64,000 nucleotides of DNA from Mytilinidion resinicola (GCF_010093595.1 NW_022985459.1:1-64000), one strand, 5' to 3'; shown: positions 1 through 11,867, counted from the stretch's first letter. Program-made: numbers and translations. The notes: a model not told the origin generated them from the letters alone.

Positions 1-95
1 CCCTAACCCTAACCCTAACCCTAACCCTAACCCTAACCCTAACCCTAACCCTAACCCTAACCCTAACCCTAACCCTAACCCTAACCCTAACCCTA
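1..95. repeat. Telomere repeat tract
   Basis: About 15.8 uninterrupted copies of CCCTAA read inward from base 1, which is the C-rich strand of a TTAGGG telomere at a left chromosome end. This is the standard telomere unit of filamentous ascomycetes. The tract stops abruptly and the next bases already belong to decayed retrotransposon sequence, with no subtelomeric helicase gene or spacer in between. Confidence 0.98.
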
Positions 96-3000
96 GAAGT
101 CTCCGGAAACCTAATAGATTTTTTAAGAGGTTGCTTAACTTAATATAAAAGGAAGGAATATTACTATTATAGATCTAAGAAATACTTTATCTATAACTGC
201 TTTTAGCCTAATAAACGCTTTATCCGCTCCTGCTCTATTTATAAAAACGTGTTCTTCCAGAGCCCTTTACCGCCTTCTACTAAATATAGAACCCGAATAC
301 TACTAAAACCTGCTTTTTCCCTATTTTCTACTTTAATAAAAGAATTAAGCCTAATATAAGTCGTAGCTAGGCTTATATACCGCGCACTATATAAGTATCC
401 GCTGCTACTATCTAAGAAATAACTATTAAAAAGGAACAGGTTATAAAAGCTAACCTATTAATTATACCTATACGTTTAGAATACTAAGGCTAAAGTATTT
501 TAGCGTATAGTATAATTAATAGTAGCTATAAAGGGAAAGCGCTAGTTAATAAAAACTAGGTAAAGTATTACTATATCCTAATAATTCCGCTTAAGTACCC
601 TTTTTACCTGGAACTAGCTAATAAAGGCAATTATAAAGCGGGTAAAGTAACCTATACTATTTAGGTTTAATTACGGATAAATAAATATTTAGAGACCGTT
701 CGAATAGAAGTAACTAAACTAAGTTATTACCCGATTATTCTAGGAATTCTGTAGCTACGCCTGTATAATTCTATACCGGACTAGTCCCGTAATACGCTAT
801 AGTTTATAAGCTAGTACTATTATAAACACTATAATATACTGCAAAAAGTAACGCGTATATAAGAAATTACTAATATTCTAAAAAAAAACCGCCTAGAGTA
901 CCTGCCGCCTGCACTAAAAAACCTAGAAGGGAAGAATATAGCACCCGTTTTCTTACGCGTATATAGCGCCTACCTATAAAGAGAATATAAACTCTTCTCT
1001 ATATTACTAGATAATATTAACTATATTTTATTTAAAAAGAAGGGCTTTAACCTAAACTGCTTACCTAAAAAACTATAAAAGTTTACTAATATTTTTTTAC
1101 CTAAAAACGCCGACTGCTTACTACTATACCGCCTATATAACTATAAAATTAAGTTAGAAAAAGGAAAAACACCCTTTTTTAGACCTTTATACCTAATATT
1201 CTATAATAAGCTAATAGCTTTAAGAAAATAGGTAGCAGATAATCTAAAGAAAGGATTTATCCGCCCTAGCTCTTCGCCTGCCGTGTTACCTATATTATTT
1301 ATAAAAAAGCCTAGAAAAGGCCTCTGCTTCTACGTTAACTACTAAGCGCTAAATACTATAATAGTTAAGGACCGCTACTTGCTACTATTAATAAAGGAAA
1401 CCTTAAGTAACCTAAAAAGGATAAAGTACTTTATAAAGATTAATATTATATCTACCTTTAATAACCTACGTATAAAAAAGGGTTAAGAATAGCTTACCGC
1501 GTTCTAAACCCGACTAGAACTGTTTAAAACCTTAGTAATACCGTTTAGGCTTACTAGAGCCCCTGTAATATTCTAATAATTTATAAATAATACTCTATAA
1601 AAGTATCTTAACGTTTTCTATACTACCTACCTAAATAATATTCTAATTTACAGCCGGAACTAAACTAAACACCTAAAGTATATCCGCACTATACTAAAAC
1701 TGCTATAAAAAGCAGAACTCTATATAAAAATTAAGAAATATAAGTTCTTTACTAAAGAAACAACGTTCCTAAGTATTATTATAGGAGCCAACGGCCTGTA
1801 AATAGACCTAGAGAAGATTAAAGCCGTAATAAACTAGGAGATACCAACTCGCCTAACCGATATATAAGCTTTTATAGGATTTAGAAACTTTTACTACCTA
1901 TTTATTAGAAACTTTATAAAAATTATTACTCCGCTAGTATACCTAATAAAGAAGGGCGTTGCCTTTATATAGAATACTGCCTGTTAGAAAGCTTTTACCG
2001 AATTAAAAGAAGCTTTTACCTCTATACCTATTCTAGCACTATTTAACTAAAACAAGCCTATTATTATAGAAATAGATATATCTAATTATATCTTAGCTAG
2101 CGTTTTATTATAGTATAGAGATAATAGAATCCTGCGCCCTATTATATTCTTTTTAAAAAAGTACTTAGTTATAGAATACAACTATAAGATATATAATAAG
2201 GAACTGCTTACTATTATCTAATACTTTAAAGAATAGAGACTAGAGCTTAAAGGCGCCGCCTTACCTATTAAAGTTATTACCGACTACTATAATCTAGAGT
2301 ACTTTATAATAATAAAACTACTAAACTACCGCCAGGCCTGCTAGTCTAAATTCCTGTCCTGTTTTAACTTTAAGATTATATATTAACCTAGAAAACTTAG
2401 GGTAAAGCCTAATTCTCTAACTAAAAGGTTAGAGAACCTGCCTAAGAAAGGGGATAAATATTTCTGCTACTAGAGCTAGATAATTCTAAAAAAATTAAAC
2501 TTTAAAAATAAAATAGAAAAAAAAACTATAAGAAAAGTAACCTTTAAGAATAAAGCTAAAATAATAGCTCTAGCACCTGTAAGAACCTAGTAAAAAAGCT
2601 TATTACTAACTTCTCTAGACAACGCCCTATAAAATAAATAAAAAACTAAGGAAGATATAAAACTACCCTCTATAATTACCGCCCTGCTAAAAATAGTATA
2701 TAAAAAAGACCCTGTCCTGCTATTAGTTCTAAAAGCCTTAGAAGAAAAACACCGCCGTTATATAAAGCTTATATTAGCTAAATACTAAAAAAAAGGTGGA
2801 TACCTATACTATTAGAACTGCTTATATATACCCGACTATAATAAACTAAAGGTAGAACTTCTGCGTATATACTATAGGAATACTATTACTAGCTACTCTA
2901 GAAAATCTAAAATATATAGCCTAATAGCCCGCAGTTACTACTAGCCCGGAATACTACCTTATATAGACTATTAGGTTAGGAACTGCTAAATATATAAAAA

Positions 3001-4185
3001 AACTACTCTATTATAAAAAGCCTACTCGGGTATTCTAAAGCTGCTGCCTATTCCTAAAAAAGCCTAGCGTAATATATTAATAGATTTTATTACGCACCTG
3101 CTGTATAGCGGAAAGTATAATATAATCCTTATTATAGTAGACCGCCTAACTAAAATAAAATACTTTTTTACTTATAAAGGAACCTGCAACGCAGAAGATA
3201 TTATAAGACTTTTTCTAAAAAATATCTAGAAACTATACAGCCTGCCTGCCTCTATTATATCTAACTAAGGGCCCTAGTTTATAGCTAAATTCTAGAAATA
3301 CCTAACTAGCCGCCTAAGAATTAACTGCCTACTATTAACTATATACTACTCTAAAACTAATAGCTAAACTAAGAAAGCTAATACTGTTCTAGAATAGTAC
3401 TTATAGGTATATATATCCTATTTATAGGATAACTAGGCTAAATAGCTGCCTTTAGCTAAACTGTTAATTAATACTATAAATTCTAAGAGCACCTATATCT
3501 CCCCTTTTTTTATAAACTATAGCTTCCACCTATATTTAGGTTTTAAGCTAGTTAAACTATTAACCTGCCCGCCTGCTAAAAACGCTAAGCGCTTTACTAA
3601 GCGTATAGAAGAGATTCTAAAATATCTAAAGTCTAAACTTACTGCCTTCTATACCTAATATAAGAATAATATAAACTATAACTATTGCCCTGCTTATAAC
3701 TATTAAGTTAATAACTTAGTATAGTTAAATACTAAAAATATTAAAACCCTCCGCCTTTAGAAAAAGCTAGATTAGAAAAATTTTAGACTATTCCGCGTAA
3801 AGAAGGTTATTAGCCCTTATATATACCGCCTAACCTTACTAAAAAGCATATATAACTATAATATCTTCTATATTAGTTTACTAAAACCTGCTGTAAATAA
3901 TCCGCTGCCCGGCTAGTATTAAAAACCACCGCTGCTAGTTAAAGTCAAAGGCTTAAAAAAGTAAAAAGTTAAGAAAGTTATTAACTCTTAATAGGAGCGT
4001 TGCAGTTATAGCCGCCCCTGCCTAAAGTATATAGTAAAGTAGACCGGATATAACAAAGTTATAAAAGAGCCCGCTAACTATCTAGAATATACTAAGGAAG
4101 CTATCCGGTTATTCTATTACTATTACCCTAAAAAGCCTAGTCTTTAGGCCTTAATAAAGTTCGGCCGTAAAAAAGGGAGTACTAT
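96..4185 (+). mobile_element. Ty3/Gypsy chromovirus, 5'-truncated and RIP-decayed
   Basis: Translating the plus strand through its many stop codons gives a clear Ty3/Gypsy Pol order. An aspartic-protease-like stretch lies at about 510-780. Reverse transcriptase lies at about 1180-1760, where YLDD appears as YLNN followed by ILIYS. RNase H lies at about 2030-2340, integrase at about 2740-3600 (zinc-binding head, then VDRLTK and SNQGPQF-like blocks with stops), and a chromodomain at about 3960-4150. The stops are nearly all TAA/TAG where the family has CAA/CAG/TGG, as expected from RIP. Gag and the 5' LTR are absent because the telomere begins at base 95. The element cannot be functional. Confidence 0.9.
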
Positions 4186-5149
4186 TATAGCTTAAACAGT
4201 AAAGCTTACTATATAGCGTAACACGTGATATTAGAACCCGGCGAGAGGCCTTATTATAAGGGCCTATGCGAGCCTTAGCAGGAGTATACTTGCTAACCGC
4301 CGCCCTGCCTTTTTATAGCTCCTTAAGCTATATTTTATTATTTAACCCGCCTACCTGCTGTGTATTATAGAATACGTAGTAAATTTAGTTATTACTTTTA
4401 CCTACCTGCCTAAGCTAGCTAGGGTAATCCGGCCGCCCGAGACCGTAATATAATATAGAAATTGCTTTTTTATTTTAGAAATAGCAGGCTAAGCTACTTT
4501 ATAGTATATAGTAGGTTAGGCTGCTTTATAGGCTCTACTACTAGGGTTTACCTGCCTTTTCCTATATAAATTATTATTATCCGGAGTATATATCCTAAAT
4601 AAGTTTAATAGTAGAAAAAGCCTTTTATATACTACTATAGCCTCTATAAAGCGGTTTATAGCTGCTTATTAACTTTAGAACTATTATTCCGCTTATTACT
4701 AGCTATACTAGGCTTAGGTAATTATATTATCCTGCGCAGCTAGCTACTTATAAAGTTGCTCTATTATATTAGCTATAACCTAGTAAAATAAAAGTAATTC
4801 TAATTTTAATTAGCTTTATAAAGGTTATATTATCTTAATTATCCGGGTTATTAGTATTACTAGGGCGTAAGAGGTTATATAGGTTATATAAGGCGTAAGC
4901 TACTTATACTAGGGTTTTTTTTAAATAGATTTTAATATAAGGGTTTATCTAATTACTAATAAAAATAAGCTATAAGGCTTATAGCTACTTAACAGCAAAA
5001 ATCTATTAAGGAAAAAAAAGGGCTTTCTAGCTAAGTAAAAAGAAAAGTTTCTTTTACTAAGCCTTATTTACTAAGGCCTTAGTTTATAAAAGTATAGCTT
5101 AAGTTTATATAAACCGGGGTTTATCCCCTAATATTATAATAGTGCTATA
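4186..5149 (+). repeat. AT-rich sequence, probably 3' LTR of the telomeric Gypsy copy and flank
   Basis: A purine run (about 4168-4182) just after the chromodomain looks like a polypurine tract. The following AT-rich sequence, with a few GC-richer islands, would then be the 3' LTR. The left LTR is lost at the telomere, so the boundary cannot be confirmed by pairing. No gene is visible. Confidence 0.4.
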
Positions 5150-5420
5150 AGCAGGAGTTTAAAAACTTAGGAAGAAGCTTTAATTAGATGCTAAATACGT
5201 TACTATATAGGAAATTAAGACGTTGTATAAGAAATAGGAAATCGAAAGCACCGGCGAAAAAAATATACCGGCGGAATATATATATACTATATAATTTAGT
5301 CTATAACCTAGACTATAACCTAGACTAGGTTATATAATCTAGACTAGGAGCTAGACTAAATATATAATCGGTAAATTATAGTAGGTAAAGTATTACAGGT
5401 AGTTACTATAACACCTAATA
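5150..5420 (+). repeat. Inverted repeat arm, left
   Basis: This segment reappears in reverse complement at about 8215-8470, allowing for many C/T and G/A differences. Shared blocks include GCAGGAGTTTAA, the GCGCCGGCGAA-like core and GTAGGTAAAGTATTAC. The conceptual translation is lysine/arginine/glutamate-rich and open apart from RIP-type stops, so it was probably once coding, but I cannot name the family. The two arms look like two opposite copies of one element flanking the LINE fragment at 7040-7765. Confidence 0.6.
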
Positions 5421-7035
5421 ATCCTTTTTAAATAGGTATAAAAGTTTATTTTCCTAAAGCTTTACTAATATATAGTTATACTATATATAGTACTTTTTAT
5501 AAATACCTTTAGAAAACTTATTAATATTAGAAAGTTTAGGTTTTAGTTGCTTTTTATAGTAGTAGTTATTAGCAGTATAAAAGCTGCTAGTATATATAGT
5601 ATTAGTATTAGCTATATTAGCTATAGCCTATACTAAAGCTTAGCCTTTTTATATAGCAGTTTTTATATAAGTATAAAACTTAGCTTAAGTAACCTATATA
5701 GCTTACTCTATATTAGCTTAAGTAGACTTCTAGGCTATATTTATAGCAGCTTCTAACTAAACTGCAAATTTTTATTATAATTAGTTATATAGTTAATTAT
5801 AGGTACTAGTACCTATACACCCCCTTTTTAGTAGTTATATACCCCTTTTAGCACTATAAGCCCGATAAGCAGCCTATATAAGGCGGTGCTATAAACCTAC
5901 TTCTATATTATAGTAAGTAAAGCAGATACTTAAGGTATAATAGAGCTAGTAATAGCGTTATAGCCGTTTAAAGGCCCTCTACCGGATAATAATAATAATA
6001 AACTGTATTACTAGAATAGAGGAACAACTATTAAAGTAGGTATAAAAACTATCTAATATATATCTACTTATATAGAAAGTAAGCCGAATATAGAGCTAAT
6101 ACCTAGGCGTATAATAGAACACCTCTAGAGTAGTAATATAGAGTTTTTACCTTCCCCTTTATTAAAGCTCTTATTAACTAATAGTATTTATAGTACCTAT
6201 AGTATTACTAAAGTTATTAGTAGTTAATTAAAGAACCTTAAATAGTATAGTATTTATAGCCTTTACTTAGGAAATAGTATTTTTATAGTAGTTAAGTAGA
6301 GGACCTTAAATAGTATAGTATTTATAGCTATTAATAATACCTATAGGCGCCTATTAGTATATAAAAAAGCCTAAAGCTTCTAAAGGGAAATAGTTATAGC
6401 TAGTATAGTAGGGGTAATAGAGCTGTCTGCCGGATAAGTAGAGAAAGGAAAAATAATAAACCGGATAATTTCCAAGTAAATATAATCCTAATAACGCGCT
6501 ATAAGGCAACAACGCCTAACTAGCCCGGCTATAATATATAAGGTAGATATAAGTACTAGAATAGCAGCTAGATATACTTAAAAATAGGTATAGCAGGTAG
6601 ATAGAAGAAGGAAAATAGATGCTCTATTTTAGTTAGTAGAAAGGAAATATTAAAGTATACTGCCTAGCTAAGGGTATATAGATAACAACTTCTATAAAAT
6701 ATAGTCGGCCTTATAAAAGGAAAACTTTATAAGGTATTATAAAGCAGTATTAGCTATAAGATAAGGTGTATAATAGTAGTAATAGTAAATACTATTTATA
6801 TAGCCTAAAAAAACAGATATATATATTAGTTTATAAATAGGTAAAAAAAAAAGGATAATATAGGCTTAAGAAGTAAACTAGTATAGGGGTATAAAAGGAG
6901 GGCTTTATCTACCCGAGTTTTTAAGGCCGGGTTAAAAGGTAAGCTTAGGTAAAAGTTTTCTAGCTAAGCTAAAAAGCGTGTAAAAGAGGTCGCGCCCTTT
7001 TATTATAGTATAGATAGTATATAATATAATTTATA
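5421..7035. other. AT-rich RIP-decayed sequence without a recognisable gene
   Basis: Very AT-rich, dense in TATA and TAG words, with stops in every frame. Short stretches, such as the run around 5812-5850, are repeated in opposite orientation near 9280-9330 and in part at 7765-7800. This suggests remnants of one dispersed element cut up by later insertions. No domain could be recognised by eye. Confidence 0.5.
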
Positions 7036-7039
7036 CCTA

Positions 7040-7765
7040 CTCTACAGGTATATACTATAGTTTTTAAAGTATATAGTAATATACTATAAATAATACTGCA
7101 ATAGTAGAGGTAATATATTTTTTAAGGCTAGAATAAAAATATATATATAGCTATATAAAAACTATAAAGGAAATAAGGCCGTTTTATAATAGTTCCTGCA
7201 CTAGATAAACCTTCTACTCTACCTTTCTATAGCTAAAAAAATAGCAACGGAAAAGCTAGCTATATAGCTAGCTAACTTATATAGCTACGCCCTAAAAATA
7301 GAACTATATATACACACGCATATTATATAACTATAGGCACGCCCGTAATAAAGTAACCTCTTTAATTTCCTATTATCCTTTAATTTAATACCTTAGCTTT
7401 TAAGAAAAAAGGGCACGCGTATATAGTAAAAGCACGCGCACTTTAATATAAACCCCGGACTTTACTAACCTTCTAAATACTATATAACCCTAAAACCTAG
7501 GGCCTATAGACACCGGATTAATCCTAGAAAATATATTAAAATAGCTTACTCTATAGTAATACTTATAAAGCTGCTACGCGTTTCCTATAGCCGCGTAGAA
7601 ATAAAAAAAACGTAAAGCGTTATATACTATAGAAAATAAGGTTTTTACCTAACTACTATAGAGCGAACGGTTTCCCCTTATAAATAAAACCTAGATAGCA
7701 CTACTATATAAACCCTAATAGGAGCTAAATCGGCCTAATAGAACCTAATAATAATAATAATAATA
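7040..7765 (+). mobile_element. 5'-truncated LINE copy (3' end only)
   Basis: This stretch is the reverse-complement counterpart of about 35789-36530, the 3' end of the full LINE further right. Homology runs from near ACAGGTATATACTATAG through to the terminal (TAA)n tail at about 7748-7765. 5' truncation and a simple-repeat tail are typical of target-primed reverse transcription. This copy is more heavily RIP-mutated than the other. The right-hand flank reads CCCCTTTTTTAG and resembles sequence repeated at 5815 and 9290, which may be the target. Confidence 0.8.
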
Positions 7766-8214
7766 CCCCTTTTTTAGTAAATATATACTTTTTAAATACC
7801 TGTTATTTTACCGCCCTTTAATTAGCTTAGAGGCCCGGCTAGGGCCTCTAATTTACTTACTTAATTTACTTACTAATTCTAAATACTTTTTCTAAATATA
7901 GCCTTAATTATAATTAATTATATTTTTTTCCTTTTCTTCTATAATACCTTTACTATAGCCCTTTAGCTACTATAGCTAATATACTATACTATAGTAGAAA
8001 AAGCGTATATTACTTTATAAGCGTATATATTAGTATAGAGCTATAGCTTAGTAAAATACTATAGTAAACTAAATAGAGTAGATATATAAGTATATCTTCT
8101 AGATATATACTAATAGCTTTACTGCTAGCACTACCTATTTCTATAGTTTTTTATTTAGCTTCTATTACTTAGAATACCTATTAGTTAATAGCTATACTAG
8201 TTAATTTTTCTTAT

Positions 8215-8470
8215 ATTAATCTTATTATAGTAACTACCCGTAATACTTTACCTACTATAATTCGCCTATTATATAGCTTTATTACCTAACCTTATATAGA
8301 GCTTATAAGCTCGCGCTATACGTATATCCCACCGGTATATTTTCTTCGCCGGCGCTTCTAATTTCCTATTTTTTATATAATATCTTAATTTTCTATATAG
8401 TATTATACCTAGCACTTTATTAACGCTCCTTCTTAAGCCCTTAAACTCCTGCTTATAGCGCTAGTATAAT
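8215..8470 (-). repeat. Inverted repeat arm, right
   Basis: Reverse-complement partner of 5150-5420. On the minus strand the reading frame is noticeably more open than in the left arm, giving a basic stretch with a YRWDIRI-like core. So the right arm has suffered fewer mutations, or a different subset. The parent element is not identified. Confidence 0.6.
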
Positions 8471-8499
8471 AAATCTAACTTTTTTTAGGCCTATAGCTA

Positions 8500-8645
8500 T
8501 ATCTATAGTAATACCTATAGTAGCACCTATAGTAGTATATATAGCAGCGTATATAGTAGTATATATAGTAGTATATATAGTAGTATATACAGCAGTATAT
8601 ATAGTAGTATATACGGTAGTATATATAGTAATACCTATAGCTATA
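8500..8645. repeat. AT-rich minisatellite
   Basis: About ten imperfect copies of a 12-15 bp unit of the form TATATAGTAGTA, with variants carrying CAGCAG, CGG or ACCTA. It lies in the decayed subtelomeric block beside the right inverted repeat arm. No function is implied. Confidence 0.7.
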
Positions 8646-8989
8646 CCTATAGCTAAAAAGCGCGGCTAGCTACCTAGTATAAAAAATAAGGTACTATAGA
8701 AAAAGGTATAAGCTTAAAAGTAAAATAGTACTTAGCCTACGCCTTAGCCTATACTTTAGCCCTAGCCTTAGCCTTATTTTTAGGTATAAAGGCTTAGCTA
8801 AAAAAAGCTTTTATATTAGCTTATAACGTATAATAAAGATATTAAGGCGGAAATTAACTAAAATATTAAGCAGGCAGAGGCAGTAATATAAAAGGGCTAG
8901 GCTTAATATAAAGAAGTTATAATAAGGTAAAGGTTTAATAGGTTTAGTATACTTATAAATATAGAAGTACTTCTAGAATAGAATTTCTA

Positions 8990-9350
8990 TTCTATACTTA
9001 GACTTAAACTTATACTTATACTATATAAGCTTATATATAAGGCTATATAAATTAGTAAGGCTATATAAACTAGTAAAGCTATACGCCGATTTATATAGCT
9101 ATATATAAGCTTATATATAAGGCTATATAAATTAGTAAAGCTATATAAATTAGAAAGGCTGCACGCTAATTTATATAGCCTTATATAATATATAGGTAAA
9201 TAACTAGAGCTCCGGCGCAGTATTCTAAGCTAATTAGAAAGCGGTAAAATAATAGGGGTTTAAAGGGTATATATTTACTAGAAAAAAAGGTGTATAACTA
9301 CTAAAAAAAGGGTATATAGGTACTAGCGCTCTTAATTATATATAGAACTA
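8990..9350. repeat. Repeated palindromic AT-rich segment
   Basis: The motif around TTATATATAAGGCTATATAAATTAG is repeated at about 9028-9060 and 9109-9140, interleaved with its own inverse, so both strands can fold into long stems. The adjoining 9240-9340 part is the inverse of sequence at 7765-7830 and 5800-5850. The region is non-coding. Confidence 0.5.
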
Positions 9351-9889
9351 TAGATCTATATATTATTATTAGTACTTACTTTATTAATATAAGCCTGTAT
9401 TTACTGCACCTGCTACTATAAAACTTAATTTATATTAGTTATAGCTATAAATATATTCCTAAGCTTTTTATATAATAGTTAGTTAGGCTAAGCCTATTAA
9501 TATATAGCGGGGTTTTTATTCTACAGGAATTTAGATTAGGTAGAAAAGTTGCTTTAAAAGGTGTTAATTATTAGGTTTATATACTTTTAATTCTTTTTAG
9601 AATTATATAACAGGCGTAGTTTAAAGAATAAAAAAAGGACTATTATTTTTATATAAAGGGTATAAAAGGCAACTAATATATACGCGTTGTATCCTATATA
9701 CAGAAGAATAATAGTAAGGAAAAAGGAAAGCAGGGCAGGCCCGAGGAGAAAAGGGGGCTGCTCAGCCTCGTCCTCGTACAACGCTAAGTCGGTTCCGTCC
9801 TCAGCCTCTTAGCCACCGTTGAGGCTCTGCAAGCACCGTGCTACGGAGGCCGAGCCGTAGGAGCACCCACTAGGGCGCAGCCCATTACA

Positions 9890-9961
9890 TATGGCCCGTT
9901 GACAGCAATAGGCAAAATTTCATCGACAACGATAGGCTACGTCCCACCGACAACGGCAGGC
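9890..9961 (-). repeat. 3' minisatellite, three 24 bp units
   Basis: Read on the minus strand, three exactly adjacent 24 bp units start at 9961, 9937 and 9913. Each begins with GCCT and has a central TTGTCG or CTGTCA followed by GGTGGG, GATGAA or ACGGGC. The array lies about 85 bp downstream of the stop codon of the minus-strand coiled-coil gene and in its sense orientation. It matches the arrays at 11868, 13705, 17930 and 19250. Confidence 0.85.
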
Positions 9962-10046
9962 AGGTTTCCAACGATTCGAACTTAGCACCGGGGTTATAAA
10001 ATGCCTCCGCCTCAGCCCACTCTAGGTTATCTGCCTGTGCATAGTC

Positions 10047-10810
10047 CTAGACAATCGTAGATCCTATAAGCCTGCAATCTCCGCCTCTCGCGTCGATGCT
10101 CTTGAGGAGCATCTCACGGTTCCCAGTTAGTCTGCGAATCGTGTTGGCCTTCCGCGCCAGCTCTCGACCGGACTCCATGCCTTGCTCATACCATCGCTTA
10201 AGGGACTTGAGCCTTGCCTCTGCCTGCTTTCTGGCTCGGTCCCGCTGGTTCCGCAGACGGGCCATGATCTGCAACCACTGGGCACCCTCGGCCTGGGTAT
10301 CGAATGTCTCGTCTTCGGTGACTGCACGCAGCTTGCCTAAGATGTGTCAGCAAACGGAAGCAAGTCAAGCGTTGGGAAGGGAGAAGAGATACCATTGACT
10401 CGCTCGAGTTCCGACTTGAGGGCCTGGATTTCGAGATCCTTCTCCGCCGTTAGGCGCTCAATCTGCTCTTCAAATTTCGACTTCAGGGCCTGGATCTCGA
10501 GGTCCTTCTCTGCTGTTATGCGCTCAACCCGCGCATCAGAGATCAAATCAGCAAGCTCCTTCGTACTTGCCTTCAATTGATCTACAACTGGCTTCGAAGT
10601 AGCTACTTGCTGCATCACCGCCTCGAGATCTTTTGTCAGACGCTTGGCCTCCTGCTCCAGCTGCGAAAGTCCCTCATTCGCGCTATATCTGAACTAGCCT
10701 ATGGCAATGACGTCGGGATCATCGTTGTAGGCATCGAACATGTTTCGGGCAGACCTCACCTCTGCGTTAACGGCGCGGCTCTTCCCCTTGGCGATGTCTC
10801 GGTCCGACAT
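10047..10810 (-). pseudogene. Coiled-coil protein gene with one internal stop
   Basis: Exon 1 runs 10810-10393 and exon 2 10336-10047. The 56 nt intron has a GTATCT donor, a CTGAC branch point and a TTAG acceptor. Phase agrees and the total is exactly 236 codons. The protein begins MSDRDIAKGK and is highly charged and heptad-like, with two near-identical copies of ITAEKDLEIQALKS in tandem, so a long coiled coil is expected. Codon 39 is TAG (10696-10694) and the frame stays open on both sides, so a CAG-to-TAG change is the simplest reading. I do not recognise the family. It is divergently oriented to the zinc-knuckle gene at 11008, with about 200 bp between starts. If expression restarts, an ATG or the GTG near 10618 could give a shorter protein. 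Confidence 0.6.
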
Positions 10811-11007
10811 GACGGCGGATGTGTGGTGTTGAGTAAAGAAATTTCGCGAGAGTGGTAAAGTAGCTCCGAAGGCGGGACTGGCGTCACGAGATGGCCGCGA
10901 CGCGACGCGTCTGCGCTTGTTCCATCCTGGTCTCGCTAAGCGTATTCTATCCGCCTTTGGAAATTCTTGACCACAGGCAGCGACTCCGGCTCACACACCA
11001 CACAACC
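10811..11007. promoter_or_regulatory. Divergent intergenic promoter region
   Basis: The start codons of the minus-strand coiled-coil gene (10810) and the plus-strand zinc-knuckle gene (11008) are 197 bp apart and point away from each other, so both promoters must share this interval. C/A-rich leaders precede both ATGs (ACACCACACA-type words), and a similar CA-rich leader precedes the paralogue at 18526. No specific factor site is claimed. Confidence 0.5.
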
Positions 11008-11792
11008 ATGGCGACAACTGGCGCGACCGCCAATGCGGCCCCTGAGGGATCTAATGACGTCCCGGAGAAATGGAAGTACATCAAATGGACAATGGAGAAG
11101 GGGAAGTGGATTCCGACCAGCTTCGGGGCAATCTGCTACCGGTGTTGGCAAAAGAAGAAGAGGCACGGTCCATGGGAGGACTGTAAGGAGGAGTGCGGCT
11201 GGTGCGGCACCACAGGGCACGTGGGTCAGCTTTGTCCAGAATCAACGAAGTCAAAGAACTGGTGGAAACTGAAGACAGCGCCAAAGAACGAGTATTGGCC
11301 GGTAAGTTCCAAATTGCACGCATAACATTCAAATCTCTAATTCATTCATAGGCCCAGACGGTGCCGCAAGTGCATCAAGGGACTTTCGGAGCACCCAATG
11401 GGTTTGAACAGCCAAATTTGTTCGGCTTCGCGCCACAGCAGACGTGGCCTACCTGGGGGCAGCAAGGATCCTTCCCGCCAGCACCCTTCCCGCCAGCAGG
11501 GCAGCCTGCACAGCACGCCCAGCCATCGCAAGCTTCGCAATGGCAACACCAGGCGCTACCGGTGGATACGGGGGAGCTAGACAGGTTGAGAGAGGCTGCG
11601 CAGGCGTCGATGCGCGAGAGGCAGAGGGGGGAGGATTTGCTTGCAGAGTTGCGACATGAGCACCGGACAGCACTGATTCGGGAACGGAATAAGGGTCGAA
11701 TTGAAGGCTGGGACGCAGGCTGGGACGAAGGCTGGGACGAAGGCTGGGACGAAGGCTTCCAGGTCGGTCGACGGGAAGAGGAGAAGAAGTAA
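11008..11792 (+). CDS. Zinc-knuckle protein with C-terminal GWDE repeats
   Basis: Exon 1 is 11008-11301 and exon 2 11352-11792. The 50 nt intron has donor GTAAGT and acceptor CATAG, phase 0, giving 244 aa. Residues about 47-85 hold a cysteine-rich segment, CYRC followed by a CCHC knuckle CGWCGTTGHVGQLC (C-x2-C-x4-H-x4-C), which suggests nucleic-acid binding. A Q/P-rich low-complexity middle follows, then a charged helical part, and the C-terminus has four 12 bp repeats encoding GWDE/GWDA. A broken paralogue lies at 18526. Comparison of the two hints at a one-base deletion here just after the knuckle, with the frame rejoined at the exon junction. A start 39 codons upstream (10891) is possible but lacks support from the paralogue. 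Function unknown. Confidence 0.65.
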
Positions 11793-11867
11793 GAGGAAAG
11801 AACGTGGAAAAAAGAAGAAGAGTAGGATGGTTAGAGAATAGCGGGAGAGGAGACCATGGAGGCTCTT

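Noticed and set aside
8500..8645. Short regularly spaced units that might suggest a CRISPR array
   Set aside because: The units are contiguous AT-rich tandem repeats without unique spacers, in a eukaryotic genome.
9587..9781. A 64-codon hydrophobic minus-strand frame at the edge of the AT-rich block
   Set aside because: It crosses the boundary from decayed repeat to normal DNA, and its hydrophobicity comes from AT-rich codons.
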